This document shows positions 1 to 8,661 of a stretch of 64,000 bases of DNA, piece by piece (position 1 is the first letter of the stretch; each line of letters opens with the position of its first letter). Made by a program: the position numbers and the translations under genes. Below the pieces are notes generated by a model, which was not told the DNA's origin, did no database searches, and was given only the letters and a program-made list of their open reading frames with translations. Source of the stretch: Bradyrhizobium sp. BTAi1 (lineage in GTDB: Bacteria; Pseudomonadota; Alphaproteobacteria; Rhizobiales; Xanthobacteraceae); contig NC_009485.1 in NCBI RefSeq assembly GCF_000015165.1, positions 4,297,501 to 4,361,500 on the forward strand. The letters run 5' to 3'.

Positions 1-475
1 ATTCGACGAGATGCGCGAAGCGTCCTTCCCGGTAGACGCTGGAGAAGCTCGCGACCGGCAGGTCCTTCACGCCGCTCAATTGCGGGGCCGCCGTCTCGAC
101 GGCCAGCACATAGGTCGGCGCACGCCGCTTCGGATCATTGTAGGTGCCTCGCCGCTCCGGCTGCCAGGCCGCATGCCCTGGCTTTACCTCGTGGGCCATC
201 TCGGCGACGCGCAGGCGGTAGTCGGAGAACACCTTGTCGCGGCCGAGCGTCTGGATGTCGTGGTGATGGGCGTGGACGCGCCAGGCGGTCATGGCGCCCT
301 CGTCCTGCCAGATCTGATAGGACAGGATCAGGTTGTCGCGCGACAGGCTCCGGAAACGGTCGAGGAACAGGCAGCCGCCGAGCGCATCGAGCTCCGGCCG
401 CAGCGCGGCGGCGAGCTGCAGATACTGATCGAGCCGGCCCGGCTTGACCTCGACCTCGAAGAACAGCGACAGCAT
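1..475 (-). CDS. Antibiotic biosynthesis monooxygenase (ABM) domain-like protein, C-terminus cut by window edge
   Basis: The reading frame starts at the ATG at 475-473 and runs off the left edge, giving about 158 visible residues. The N-terminus (MLSLFFEVEVKPG, then a Leu/Tyr/Ala helix and LGGCLFLDRF) has the alternating strand-helix look of the dimeric alpha+beta barrel ABM fold, followed by a QIWQDEGAM segment and a His-rich stretch (HAHHHD). Such proteins are small heme-degrading or quinol-forming monooxygenases, but many have no known substrate. The fold assignment is by resemblance only. The gene is separated from the metallo-hydrolase by a palindromic repeat and is probably not part of that operon. 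Confidence 0.6.
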   Translation of the reverse strand, partial: MLSLFFEVEVKPGRLDQYLQLAAALRPELDALGGCLFLDRFRSLSRDNLILSYQIWQDEGAMTAWRVHAHHHDIQTLGRDKVFSDYRLRVAEMAHEVKPGHAAWQPERRGTYNDPKRRAPTYVLAVETAAPQLSGVKDLPVASFSSVYREGRFAHLVE

Positions 476-550
476 GGCAGCGTCTCCGTATTATTGGACG
501 TCGGCTGAACTTCAAACGCGGTGGCCATCGCAGCCGGCCGCGCATGATGG

Positions 551-663
551 TCATTGCGAGCGCGGCGACTTGTCCGCCGTAGCTCGTAGAGCGAAGGTGG
601 AAGCAATCCAGAGTCATTCCGACGACTCTGGATTGCTTCGTCGCCTTTGGCTCCTCGCAATGA
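551..663. repeat. Dispersed palindromic repeat of rhizobial type
   Basis: Nested inverted repeats lie in the gap between two leftward genes. The outer arms are TCATTGCGAG (551-560) and its exact complement CTCGCAATGA (654-663). The inner arms, AAGCAATCCAGAGTC (601-615) and its complement (624-638), are a perfect 15-bp match around an 8-base loop. Elements with the words CATTGCGAG and GCAATCCAGAGTC recur in intergenic DNA of many Bradyrhizobium-like genomes from general knowledge. The folded RNA could act as a terminator or mRNA stabiliser. Confidence 0.75.
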
Positions 664-692
664 CGGCCTTGGCCGACCGACGGACGAATGCC

Positions 693-1490
693 CTATCCGA
701 CTTCCAGCCGCATGCCGTCATACGCCGGCACCACGCCGTCGGGCAGGCTCTGGCGCAGCACCTCGTAGTCGAGATCGGCGGTCATGTTGGTGATGACGGC
801 GCGCCTCGGCTTGAAACGCTCGATCCAGGCGAGCGCGTCGTTGACCGAGAAATGGCTCGGATGCGACGCCGGGCGCAGCCCGTCGACGATCCAGACATCG
901 AGGTCCTCCAGCGCGCCCCAGCTTTCCTCGGGAATGTCGTTGAGGTCAGGCGTGTAGGCGGCATTGCCGATGCGGTAGCCGAGCGCGGGGATGTTGCCGT
1001 GCTGGACCAGGAAGGCCGTCAGCTTCAACTCGCCGCCCTTGCCTTCCACCGCCTGGGTCTCGCCGGCCTCGATCGCATGCTGGGTCAGGATCGGCGGATA
1101 GTCGCTGCCCGGTGGCGAGACAAAGCAGTAGGAGAACCGGTGCATGATGTCCTTGGCGGTCGACTGGTTCAAATAGACCGGAATGCGCCGCCGCTGGTGC
1201 ATGACGACAGAACGCAGATCGTCGATGCCATGGGTCTGGTCGGCATGCTCATGGGTGAGAAATACCGCATCGATGTGATCGACCTGGGTGTCGATCAGCT
1301 GCTCGCGCAGATCGGGCGAGGTGTCGATGACCACCCGCGTCACGCCATGCGCCGCGCGGCGCTCGGCCAGCAGCGAGCAGCGCCGGCGGCGATTCTTGGG
1401 ATTGTTGGGATCGCAGGCGCCCCACCCCAGCGCCGGGCGCGGTACGCCGGCCGAGGAGCCGCAGCCGAGGATGGTGAGCGTCAGCGTCAT
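693..1490 (-). CDS. MBL-fold metallo-hydrolase (PhnP-like)
   Basis: A 265-residue metallo-beta-lactamase-fold hydrolase. The N-terminal strand TLTILGCGSSAGVPRP is typical of the PhnP/RNase Z-like branch, and the metal motif THEHADQTHGIDD (H80, H82, D84, H87) supplies the zinc ligands. Further His/Asp positions occur at SHFSVND. The gene starts inside the tatD stop (4-bp ATGA overlap), so the two are translationally coupled as the distal genes of the metG-tatD operon. PhnP relatives cleave cyclic phosphodiesters; the true substrate here cannot be read from sequence. The length is normal for the family. Confidence 0.85.
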   Translation of the reverse strand: MTLTLTILGCGSSAGVPRPALGWGACDPNNPKNRRRRCSLLAERRAAHGVTRVVIDTSPDLREQLIDTQVDHIDAVFLTHEHADQTHGIDDLRSVVMHQRRRIPVYLNQSTAKDIMHRFSYCFVSPPGSDYPPILTQHAIEAGETQAVEGKGGELKLTAFLVQHGNIPALGYRIGNAAYTPDLNDIPEESWGALEDLDVWIVDGLRPASHPSHFSVNDALAWIERFKPRRAVITNMTADLDYEVLRQSLPDGVVPAYDGMRLEVG

Positions 1491-2281
1491 GCAGCCTCCT
1501 TTGGCGGCGGCACCTTGGAGAACAGCTTGAAGAAGGTCTCGGTGGTCTGGCGCGAGAACTCATCGAGCGAGACGCCGCGGGTTTCCGCCAGCACCTTCGC
1601 GGTCTCCACCACATAGGCCGGCTCGTTGCGCTTGCCGCGAAACTTGCCCGGCGCCAGATACGGCGCGTCGGTCTCGACCATGATGCGGTCGGCCGGCACC
1701 TCGGCGGCGAGCGCGCGCAAAGCCTCCGACTTCTTGAACGTCACGATGCCCGTGAACGAGATGTGCAGTCCGAGATCGATCGCCTTCATCGCCAGCTCGC
1801 GTCCGCCGGTGTAGCAATGCAGCACGGCCTTGAAAGGTCCGCGCGCCATTTCCTCCTCAAGGATGCGGCTGCATTGGTCATCGGCCTCGCGGGTGTGGAT
1901 CACCAGCGGCAGGCCGGTCTCGCGCGCGGCTGCGATATGCGCGCGGAACCCGCGTTCCTGGGCGTCCCTGGAGCCGTGGTCGTAGAAATTGTCGAGCCCG
2001 GCCTCGCCGAGCGCGACCACCTTGGGATGCCGGGTCAGCGCGATCAGCTCCGCGGCCGGGATGCCGTCCTCCTCATCCGCATTGTGCGGATGGGTGCCGA
2101 CCGAGCAGAACACGTTCTCGAACCGCTCGGCGATCGCGAGCAACTCGGGCAGCCGGCGTACCCGGGTCGAGATCGTCACCAGGCGGCCGACGCCGGCAGC
2201 GGCGGCGCGCGCGACGATGCCATCCAGATCCTCAGCGAAATCCGGAAAATCCAGATGGCAGTGAGAGTCGACCAGCATCAC
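1487..2281 (-). CDS. tatD: TatD-family metal-dependent deoxyribonuclease
   Basis: A 264-residue TIM-barrel hydrolase. The N-terminal metal site is DSHCHLD (H7, H9), followed by GEAGLD, the HTREAD and HCYTGG histidines, and the C-terminal ETDAPYLAP motif: the complete TatD ligand set in the usual order. TatD enzymes are 3'-5' exonucleases or DNases implicated in DNA repair and quality control. The gene directly follows metG, overlapping its stop by 4 bp. The metG-tatD-MBL order is common in Alphaproteobacteria, which supports the assignment. Confidence 0.93.
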   Translation of the reverse strand: MMLVDSHCHLDFPDFAEDLDGIVARAAAAGVGRLVTISTRVRRLPELLAIAERFENVFCSVGTHPHNADEEDGIPAAELIALTRHPKVVALGEAGLDNFYDHGSRDAQERGFRAHIAAARETGLPLVIHTREADDQCSRILEEEMARGPFKAVLHCYTGGRELAMKAIDLGLHISFTGIVTFKKSEALRALAAEVPADRIMVETDAPYLAPGKFRGKRNEPAYVVETAKVLAETRGVSLDEFSRQTTETFFKLFSKVPPPKEAA

Positions 2282-4446
2282 GCCGCCGTCGGCTCGATGT
2301 AGCGCGGGAACACCGCCTGTGGTGCCGGCAACTGCGTGCCGGCGGCAATCCGGATCTCGCCGCCGAGCCGCGCGAAGTTGCGCTCATCCTCGGGGATGCC
2401 GAGGCTGTCGAGCAGCTTTGCGGACGCGGTCGGCATCACCGGCTGGGTCAGGATCGCGACCTGCCGGATCACCTCCGCGGTGACGTAGAGCACGGTGTGC
2501 TGGCGCTTCGGATCGGTCTTGGCCAACGCCCACGGCGCCTCGCCGGCGAAATAGCGGTTGGCCTCGGCCACGACCGACCAGACGGCGTTGAGCCATTGGT
2601 GGATCTGCTGCGTCGCCATGGCTTTCCGCGCGGCGCCGATCATCGCATCGGCCTCCGCCAGGATCGCTCTGTCGTTGGCCGAGAACTCACCGGGCTCCGG
2701 CAGCTGGCCTCCGAGCTGCTTTGCGATCATCGACAGCGAGCGCTGCGCGAGATTGCCGAGGTCATTGGCAAGGTCGGCATTGATGCGCGCGACGATCGCC
2801 TCGTGATTGTAGTTGCCGTCCTGGCCGAACGGCACCTCGCGCAGGAAGAAATAGCGCAGCTGGTCGACGCCATACTGGTCGGCGAGATTGAACGGATCGA
2901 CGACATTGCCGACCGATTTCGACATCTTCTCGCCCCTGTTGAACAGGAAGCCGTGGGCATAGACCCGCTTCGGCACGGGCACGCCCGCCGACATCAGGAA
3001 GGCCGGCCAGTACACCGCGTGAAAGCGGATGATGTCCTTGCCGATGACGTGGACGTCGGCCGGCCAGTATTTCCAGTTCGCATCGTTCTCGTCGGGGAAG
3101 CCGACGCCGGTGATGTAGTTGGTCAGCGCGTCGACCCAGACATACATCACGTGCTCGTCGTCATGGGGCACGCGGACGCCCCAGTCGAACGTCGTGCGCG
3201 AGATCGACAGGTCCTTCAGACCGCCCTTGACGAAGCTGATGATCTCGTTGCGCCGCGCATCCGGACCGATGAAGTCCGGCTGGCTCTCATACAGCGCCAG
3301 CAGCCTGTCCTGATAGGCCGACAGGCGGAAGAAGTAGCTCTTCTCCTCGACCCATTCGACCGGCGTGCCCTGCGGACCGCGGCGGACATTGTCCTCGCCG
3401 ACGACCGTCTCGTCCTCGGCGTAATAGGCCTCGTCGCGCACCGAGTACCAGCCGGCATAGGTGTCGGCGTAGATGTCGCCGTTCTCGAGCATGCGATTCC
3501 AGATCGCCTGCACCGATTTGTGGTGTGCCGGCTCGGTGGTGCGGATGAAGCGGTCGAACGAGACATTCAGCCGCTCGTCCATGTCGCGGAAGCGGCCGGC
3601 ATTGCGGGTCGCGAGCTCACCTGGCGTCAGGCCCTCGTTCTGCGCGGTCTGCACCATCTTCAGGCCGTGCTCGTCGGTGCCGGTCAGGAAGAACACGTCC
3701 TTGCCATCGAGCCGCGCAAAGCGCGCGATCGCATCAGTCGCGATCGCCTCATAGGCGTGGCCGATATGCGGATTGCCGTTCGGATAGGCGATCGCGGTCG
3801 TGACGTAGAACGTGTTGTTGTCTGCGGGCGCGACTGCGGCGGGCGCCGCGGCGCTCACCTCCTCCGGTGCGCTGGTCTCAGCGATTTCGCCCTCGGCAGC
3901 CTCGCTCTCAGGGGCCTCGATCTCAAAAACCTCAATCTCAACGGTCTCGATCTCAACGGTCTCGGCAGCTTCGACCTTCGGCTTGCGCGGCGCTTTCGGC
4001 TTGGCGGCGCGCTGCGGCTTCGGCACGTCTGCAACGGCCGGCGCAGCCGCCTTCGGCGCGGCCGGCTGTCTGCTGGCCGCGGGCTTCTTCGCAGGCGCGG
4101 CTTTGCTCGTTGCGGCCGGCTTCTTGGCTGCAGTTGCGGCCGGCTTGGCGACGACCTTCTTGGCAGGCGCCTTCACGGCTTTCTTGGCGACGACTTTGGT
4201 CGCCTTGGCCTTCGGGGCTTTGCTCTTGGCCTTGGTCTTGGCCTTGGCCGGCGCCGTCTTGGCCGCCTTGCCTTTGGCAGCCTTTGCTTTGGTGGCCTTG
4301 TCCTTGGCGTCCTTGTCCTTCGCCTTGGTCTTGGCGCCGGCCTTCACGGGCGACTTGGCTTTTGCGGGCGACTTGGCGGCAGCCTTGTTCTTCGCGGCGC
4401 TCGCGGGCTTGCCCTTCTTCACGGTGGTCTTGCTGGCCTTGGCCAC
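2278..4446 (-). CDS. metG: Methionyl-tRNA synthetase with long Lys/Ala-rich N-terminal extension
   Basis: Charges tRNA-Met. The catalytic core starts near residue 211 (NTFYVTTAIAYPNG), with the class I HIGH motif as PHIGHAYE and KMSKS as GEKMSKSVGN; the core of about 512 residues matches the usual alphaproteobacterial length. The zinc-knuckle cysteines of other MetRS forms are absent. I chose the GTG at 4446 because AGAGGAA lies about 6 bases upstream; the ATG at 4764 would lie inside holB and add an unrelated Arg/Ser-rich segment. No Met or plausible start occurs between the GTG and the core. Residues 1-157 are almost only K, A, P, T and V, resembling histone H1 tails, and 158-208 are strongly acidic. 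The extension is unlikely to be catalytic; it may bind RNA or other polyanions. Confidence 0.93.
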   Translation of the reverse strand: MAKASKTTVKKGKPASAAKNKAAAKSPAKAKSPVKAGAKTKAKDKDAKDKATKAKAAKGKAAKTAPAKAKTKAKSKAPKAKATKVVAKKAVKAPAKKVVAKPAATAAKKPAATSKAAPAKKPAASRQPAAPKAAAPAVADVPKPQRAAKPKAPRKPKVEAAETVEIETVEIEVFEIEAPESEAAEGEIAETSAPEEVSAAAPAAVAPADNNTFYVTTAIAYPNGNPHIGHAYEAIATDAIARFARLDGKDVFFLTGTDEHGLKMVQTAQNEGLTPGELATRNAGRFRDMDERLNVSFDRFIRTTEPAHHKSVQAIWNRMLENGDIYADTYAGWYSVRDEAYYAEDETVVGEDNVRRGPQGTPVEWVEEKSYFFRLSAYQDRLLALYESQPDFIGPDARRNEIISFVKGGLKDLSISRTTFDWGVRVPHDDEHVMYVWVDALTNYITGVGFPDENDANWKYWPADVHVIGKDIIRFHAVYWPAFLMSAGVPVPKRVYAHGFLFNRGEKMSKSVGNVVDPFNLADQYGVDQLRYFFLREVPFGQDGNYNHEAIVARINADLANDLGNLAQRSLSMIAKQLGGQLPEPGEFSANDRAILAEADAMIGAARKAMATQQIHQWLNAVWSVVAEANRYFAGEAPWALAKTDPKRQHTVLYVTAEVIRQVAILTQPVMPTASAKLLDSLGIPEDERNFARLGGEIRIAAGTQLPAPQAVFPRYIEPTAA

Positions 4447-4516
4447 GGCAAATTCCTCTTTGACGACGTCGGTCGACGGATTGATCCTGGCGATCCCGGG
4501 ATGATGGTCGGCGCGG

Positions 4517-5557
4517 TTACCGCGTGGCTTCGGCGAGCATCCCGAACACCGAGAAAACCAGCGGTTTTCGTTCCAGATTATAGGATTCGGTGTCGCGCGC
4601 GGCGCGGACGATCTTTTCCCATACCTCCGCCAGCCGTGCAAGGCGCGGCAGTTCCGCATTGGGATCTGAAGTCCGGAGCCGCTCCGCGACCCAGCGCTCG
4701 ATGCTGTCGAGGAAGCTTGCAAGCGCCACACGGTCGCTGGTGCCGAGCGCATCGCCGAGCGCATGCAGCTCGCCGGGGTCTATTCGCGGCAAGCTCGCCA
4801 GCAGCGCCGTCGTCCGGCTTTGCAGTTGCAGCCCGTCGCCGCCCATCAGCATCAGGGTGCGCGCGACGCTGCCTTCGGACGCCCGGGCGGCGTCGCGGAG
4901 CGCGGGATCTCCAGCCGCCATGCCGGTGGCCTCGGCGGCGGCGCTGATCACATCGTCGGTCGACAGCGCCCGCAGCGCAAGCCGCCGGCAGCGCGACTTG
5001 ATGGTGGCGAGTACGCGTGCCGGCGCGTGGCTGACCAGCAGGAACAGGGACTGCTGCGGCGGCTCCTCGAGGATCTTGAGCAAGGCATTCGCCGCATTCG
5101 GATTGAGCTCGTCGACGGTGTCGACAATGCACACGCGCCAGCCCTCGACCGCCGCGGTCGAGCCGAAGAACGAGATGGTCTCGCGGGTTTCGTCGACGGT
5201 AATGACGGTCCGCAGCACGCCCTTGTCGTTGGCCGAGCGCTCCAAGGTGAGCAGCCCGCCATGGGCTTCCGAGGCGATCAGGCGGGCGACATGGTCATCC
5301 GGTTCGACATGCAGCGAAGTGGCCGCGCGCACCGCAGGCGAGCTGGGATCGCGATGCGTCAGCACGAACCGCGCCATGCGGTAGGCCAAGGTCGCCTTGC
5401 CGATCCCCTGCGGGCCGCCGATCAGCCAGGCATGTGCCATCCGGCCGCTGCGATAGGCCGCCAGCAGCGCGGCTTCGGCGTCGCGGTGGCCGAACAGTGC
5501 GGTGGTCTCGCGCGGATGGCGGACCGCGATCTCGGCTTCGACCTTGCGCGCGCTCAT
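4517..5557 (-). CDS. holB: DNA polymerase III delta-prime subunit
   Basis: A 346-residue clamp-loader subunit of the replicative polymerase. An AAA+ P-loop GPQGIGKAT lies near residues 48-56, after the typical LFGHRDAEAAL and RMAHAWLIGG segments. Sensor-region text such as NALLKILEEPP and SHAPARVLATIKSRCR matches DnaX/HolB clamp loaders. The start ATG at 5557 overlaps the tmk stop by 4 bp (ATGA), so it was preferred over the much longer open frame that continues into tmk. The order tmk-holB-metG is conserved in Alphaproteobacteria. Confidence 0.93.
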   Translation of the reverse strand: MSARKVEAEIAVRHPRETTALFGHRDAEAALLAAYRSGRMAHAWLIGGPQGIGKATLAYRMARFVLTHRDPSSPAVRAATSLHVEPDDHVARLIASEAHGGLLTLERSANDKGVLRTVITVDETRETISFFGSTAAVEGWRVCIVDTVDELNPNAANALLKILEEPPQQSLFLLVSHAPARVLATIKSRCRRLALRALSTDDVISAAAEATGMAAGDPALRDAARASEGSVARTLMLMGGDGLQLQSRTTALLASLPRIDPGELHALGDALGTSDRVALASFLDSIERWVAERLRTSDPNAELPRLARLAEVWEKIVRAARDTESYNLERKPLVFSVFGMLAEATR

Positions 5558-6234
5558 GACGCCGCCGCCACGGCCGTGAACAGGCGTTCGCGGACCGCGT
5601 CCCAGACGAGCAGCGACACCGGGTCCGGGCCGGCGGTCGCATCGATCAGCACGCAACGCTTGGGATCGTCGTCGGCGATCTTGTGGAAGGCGTCGCGCAG
5701 CCCTTTGTGGAACTTGATGTCCTCGGCTTCGAACCGGTCCGGCGCTCCGGCGCCGCGCCGCGCCGCGGCCCGCTTCAGGCCGACCTCGACCGGCACATCC
5801 AGGATGAGGGTCAGGTCCGGCTTGAGGTCGCCGATCGTAACCCGCTGCATCGCATTGAGCACGTCGGGGGCGACCTTGCCCAGGCTGCCCTGATAGGCCC
5901 TCGTCGAGTCGAAGAAGCGGTCGCACAGCACCCAGCTGCCCTGGCTCAGCGCCGGGAGAATCACGTTGCGGACGTGGTCGTCGCGCGCGGCGGCGAACAG
6001 CAGGGTCTCCGCTTCCGCGCCCAGCAGCTTGCCCATGCCCGACAAAACGAGGTGGCGCATGATCTCGGCGCCGGGCGATCCGCCGGGCTCGCGGGTCAGC
6101 ACGACGCGCATCCCCTCGCTCTCCAAGCGGGCCGCCAACATCTTGATCTGGGTCGACTTTCCGGCGCCCTCGCCGCCCTCGAAGGTGACGAATCGGCCGC
6201 GGCCAGGACCACGTTTCAAAGCTACATCCGCCAT
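5554..6234 (-). CDS. tmk: Thymidylate kinase
   Basis: A 226-residue dTMP kinase forming dTDP for DNA synthesis. The P-loop is GGEGAGKST (20-28), the substrate-binding DRFFDSTRAYQG motif follows, and the LID region carries an Arg-rich stretch (LKRAAARRG). Start: MADVALKRGP, 4 bp after the carboxypeptidase stop. It sits between the dacC-like gene and holB and is overlapped by holB, so the set is almost certainly one transcript. Confidence 0.95.
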   Translation of the reverse strand: MADVALKRGPGRGRFVTFEGGEGAGKSTQIKMLAARLESEGMRVVLTREPGGSPGAEIMRHLVLSGMGKLLGAEAETLLFAAARDDHVRNVILPALSQGSWVLCDRFFDSTRAYQGSLGKVAPDVLNAMQRVTIGDLKPDLTLILDVPVEVGLKRAAARRGAGAPDRFEAEDIKFHKGLRDAFHKIADDDPKRCVLIDATAGPDPVSLLVWDAVRERLFTAVAAAS

Positions 6235-6238
6235 CTCT

Positions 6239-7498
6239 CTAAAGCTTCTCGGCCCCGGCGCGGAACATGCCGATCACGAGCTCGCTGGCCCCATCGATCG
6301 CGCGCCGCATCGTCGATCCTCTCTCCACCGCCTCCGCGGCATAGACGGGCGCCTCCATGGCGATATTGGGGCCGCGCCAGACCCTGACAACCCCGACCTT
6401 CTGTCCGGGCTCGACCGGCGCGCGCACCGGCCCGCTATAGACGATGCGCGCGATCAGCTTGTCGCCGCCATTCTTCTGCACCATGACCTTGACGGGCACC
6501 GGGCTCGACAGCTTGACCGAGCGGCTCTCACCGCCAAACACCTTGGCATAGCCGATCGGCTGGTCGGCGGCGAACAGGGTCCGGGTCTCGAAATTGCGGA
6601 ACCCCCATTCCAGCATCTTCTTGGCCTCGGTGGCGCGGTCCTCGGGATCCTCGAGGCCATTGACCACGACGATCAGCCGGGTGCCGTTCTGCACGGCCGA
6701 GCCGACCATGCCGTAGCCGCCCTCCTTGGTGAAGCCGGTCTTCAGGCCGTCGGCCCCCTCCATCGCATTCAGCAGCGGATTGCGATTCTGCTGCCGGATC
6801 TTGTTCCAGGTGAATTCCTTCTCGCCGAAGATCTTATAGAATTCGGGAAAGTCGAGGATGATGTGGCGGGCGAGCATCGCCAGCTCGCGGACGGTCATCT
6901 TGTTGCCGGGATCCGGCAGCCCGTTGGAATTGGCGAAGGTCGATTTGGTGAGACCGAGCTCGCGCGCCCGCTTGGTCATGTAGTCGGCGGCGAAGATCTT
7001 CTCGTTGCCCGCCATGCCCTCGGCCAGCGCAATACACGCGTCGTTGCCGCTCTGGATGATCGCGCCATGCAGGAGGTCGCTGACCGAGACCTTGCTGTTG
7101 AGGGCCGCGAACATCGTCGAGCCGCCGGACGGCGCGCCGCCCCGGCGCCAGGCATTCTCGCTGATCCGGTATTCGTCGTTGAGCTTGATCGTACCTTCCT
7201 TGACGGCGTTGAACACCACCTCCGCGGTCATCAGCTTCATCATGCTGGACGGCGCGCGCAGCTCGTCGGCATTCTTCTCGAACAGCACGCTGCCGCTATT
7301 GGCCTCCATCAGGATCGCGGTCGGCGCGTCGCCGTCGAAGCCGCCCTCCTCCTTGCGTGCGCCCTGCACGCTCTGATTGGCGGCGTAGAGCATCCCGCTC
7401 CAGCCGATCGCCACGGCCGCTGTCAAGGCCACGATCGCGCGGGTTATCCGGCCGGTCATGAAACCGGAGCGGCGGAACGGTGAGGTCATGAAAGCCAT
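6239..7498 (-). CDS. dacC: D-alanyl-D-alanine carboxypeptidase (PBP5/6 family)
   Basis: A periplasmic penicillin-binding protein that trims the terminal D-Ala of peptidoglycan pentapeptides. All three catalytic motifs are present: SMMK at 85-88 (nucleophile S85, base K88), SGN at 150-152 and KTG at 253-255. An N-terminal hydrophobic signal (ITRAIVALTAAVAIGWSGML) ends in YAA before the mature chain. An internal Met at residue 14 is an alternative start that would better position the signal peptide. At 419 residues with a C-terminal beta-rich domain it matches DacA/DacC proteins. First gene of the tmk-holB-metG-tatD transcript. The exact paralogue name is a guess. Confidence 0.88.
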   Translation of the reverse strand: MAFMTSPFRRSGFMTGRITRAIVALTAAVAIGWSGMLYAANQSVQGARKEEGGFDGDAPTAILMEANSGSVLFEKNADELRAPSSMMKLMTAEVVFNAVKEGTIKLNDEYRISENAWRRGGAPSGGSTMFAALNSKVSVSDLLHGAIIQSGNDACIALAEGMAGNEKIFAADYMTKRARELGLTKSTFANSNGLPDPGNKMTVRELAMLARHIILDFPEFYKIFGEKEFTWNKIRQQNRNPLLNAMEGADGLKTGFTKEGGYGMVGSAVQNGTRLIVVVNGLEDPEDRATEAKKMLEWGFRNFETRTLFAADQPIGYAKVFGGESRSVKLSSPVPVKVMVQKNGGDKLIARIVYSGPVRAPVEPGQKVGVVRVWRGPNIAMEAPVYAAEAVERGSTMRRAIDGASELVIGMFRAGAEKL

Positions 7499-7664
7499 CG
7501 GCCAAGCCCTGGAGCGCGCGGGCCGTTTCTAACAGCTGGCTGCGGCGCAAACAACACGGCAGTCCTGCGGAGGCGGCCGCTGTCCCGGAATTTGCGCCGC
7601 CTCGCGCAGGGTGCGATAGCATTCCGGGAGCGCGATAAAAAATCAATCAATCGAGGGGGAAGCG

Positions 7665-8618
7665 ATGTCATCGACGCGGATGATCAAGGCCAACGGCATC
7701 GAACTCTGCGTGCGCGAGCAAGGCGAAGGTGCGCTCGTGCTGCTGTGCCACGGCTGGCCCGAACTGTCCTATTCCTGGCGGCATCAGATCCCGGCGCTCG
7801 CCGCCGCGGGCTATCGCGTCGTGGCCCCGGACATGCGCGGCTTCGGCGGTTCGCAGGCGCCGGCCGAGATCGGCGCCTATTCGATCTTCGACATCGTCGG
7901 CGACATGGTCGCGCTGGTGGGCGCGCTCGGAGCGCAGGACGCGGTGATCATCGGCCATGATTGGGGCGCGCCGGTGGCCTGGCACGCCGCCTTGTTCCGG
8001 CCGGACCTGTTCAAGGCCGTGGCAGGCCTGAGCGTCCCTCCCCCGTTCCGCGGCCGCGCCCGGCCGCTCGACATGCTGCGGGCTGGTGGCATCGAAACCT
8101 TCTACTGGCAGTATTTTCAGGCGCCCGGTGTCGCCGAGGCGGAGCTCGAACGCGACATCGCGCTGACGATGCGCACGATGCTGGCCCGCGGCTTCTCCGA
8201 TCCGCAGTCGCTGTTCGTCACGCCAGATAAAGGCTTCCTCGGCGAGGTCGATCCCGACCTGCCCTTGCCGGCGTGGCTCAGCGCGGACGACCTGGCCTAT
8301 TTTGTCGACGCCTATCGCGCCTCCGGCTTTCGCGGCGGCCTCAACTGGTACCGCAATATCGATCGCAATTGGGAGCTCACCGCGCCCTGGCAGGATGCGC
8401 AGATCCGACAACCGTCGCTGTTCATCGCAGGCGGCGAGGACGCGGTCGTGACCGGACTGATCGGCGCCAAGCGCGTCCAGGACATGGAGCGCGTGCTTCC
8501 CGATCTCCGGCGCAAGCTGATCGTCGCCGGCGCGGGGCATTGGATCCAGCAGGAACGGCCCGACGAAGTGAACGCGGCGCTGATCGCATTCCTGCGCGAG
8601 GTGGCGCCGCAGAGCTAA
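7665..8618 (+). CDS. Alpha/beta hydrolase, soluble epoxide hydrolase-like
   Basis: A 317-residue alpha/beta-fold hydrolase. HGWPELSYSWRHQIPAL and the oxyanion region are typical of epoxide hydrolases. The nucleophile elbow is GHDWGA, with D99 as nucleophile, and the catalytic base is H292 in GAGHWIQQE. Lid-region aromatics (FYWQYFQ, LNWYRN) could supply the ring-opening tyrosines. An Asp nucleophile excludes lipases and esterases, but dehalogenases share it, and the tyrosines favour epoxide hydrolase. The start is supported by GGGGGAAG just upstream. It stands alone, divergent from the dacC operon. Confidence 0.85.
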   Translation: MSSTRMIKANGIELCVREQGEGALVLLCHGWPELSYSWRHQIPALAAAGYRVVAPDMRGFGGSQAPAEIGAYSIFDIVGDMVALVGALGAQDAVIIGHDWGAPVAWHAALFRPDLFKAVAGLSVPPPFRGRARPLDMLRAGGIETFYWQYFQAPGVAEAELERDIALTMRTMLARGFSDPQSLFVTPDKGFLGEVDPDLPLPAWLSADDLAYFVDAYRASGFRGGLNWYRNIDRNWELTAPWQDAQIRQPSLFIAGGEDAVVTGLIGAKRVQDMERVLPDLRRKLIVAGAGHWIQQERPDEVNAALIAFLREVAPQS

Positions 8619-8661
8619 CGCTCGTCATGGGGGCGCGAGCCGGTCCCACCGTTGGGGCATC

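Noticed and set aside
3812..4504. Plus-strand Ala/Leu-rich ORF resembling a membrane protein
   Set aside because: It is the antisense of the Lys/Ala-rich MetG extension; repetitive codons keep the frame open.
4447..4764. Longer N-terminus for MetG from an ATG at 4764
   Set aside because: It overlaps holB, has unrelated composition, and the GTG at 4446 has the ribosome-binding site.
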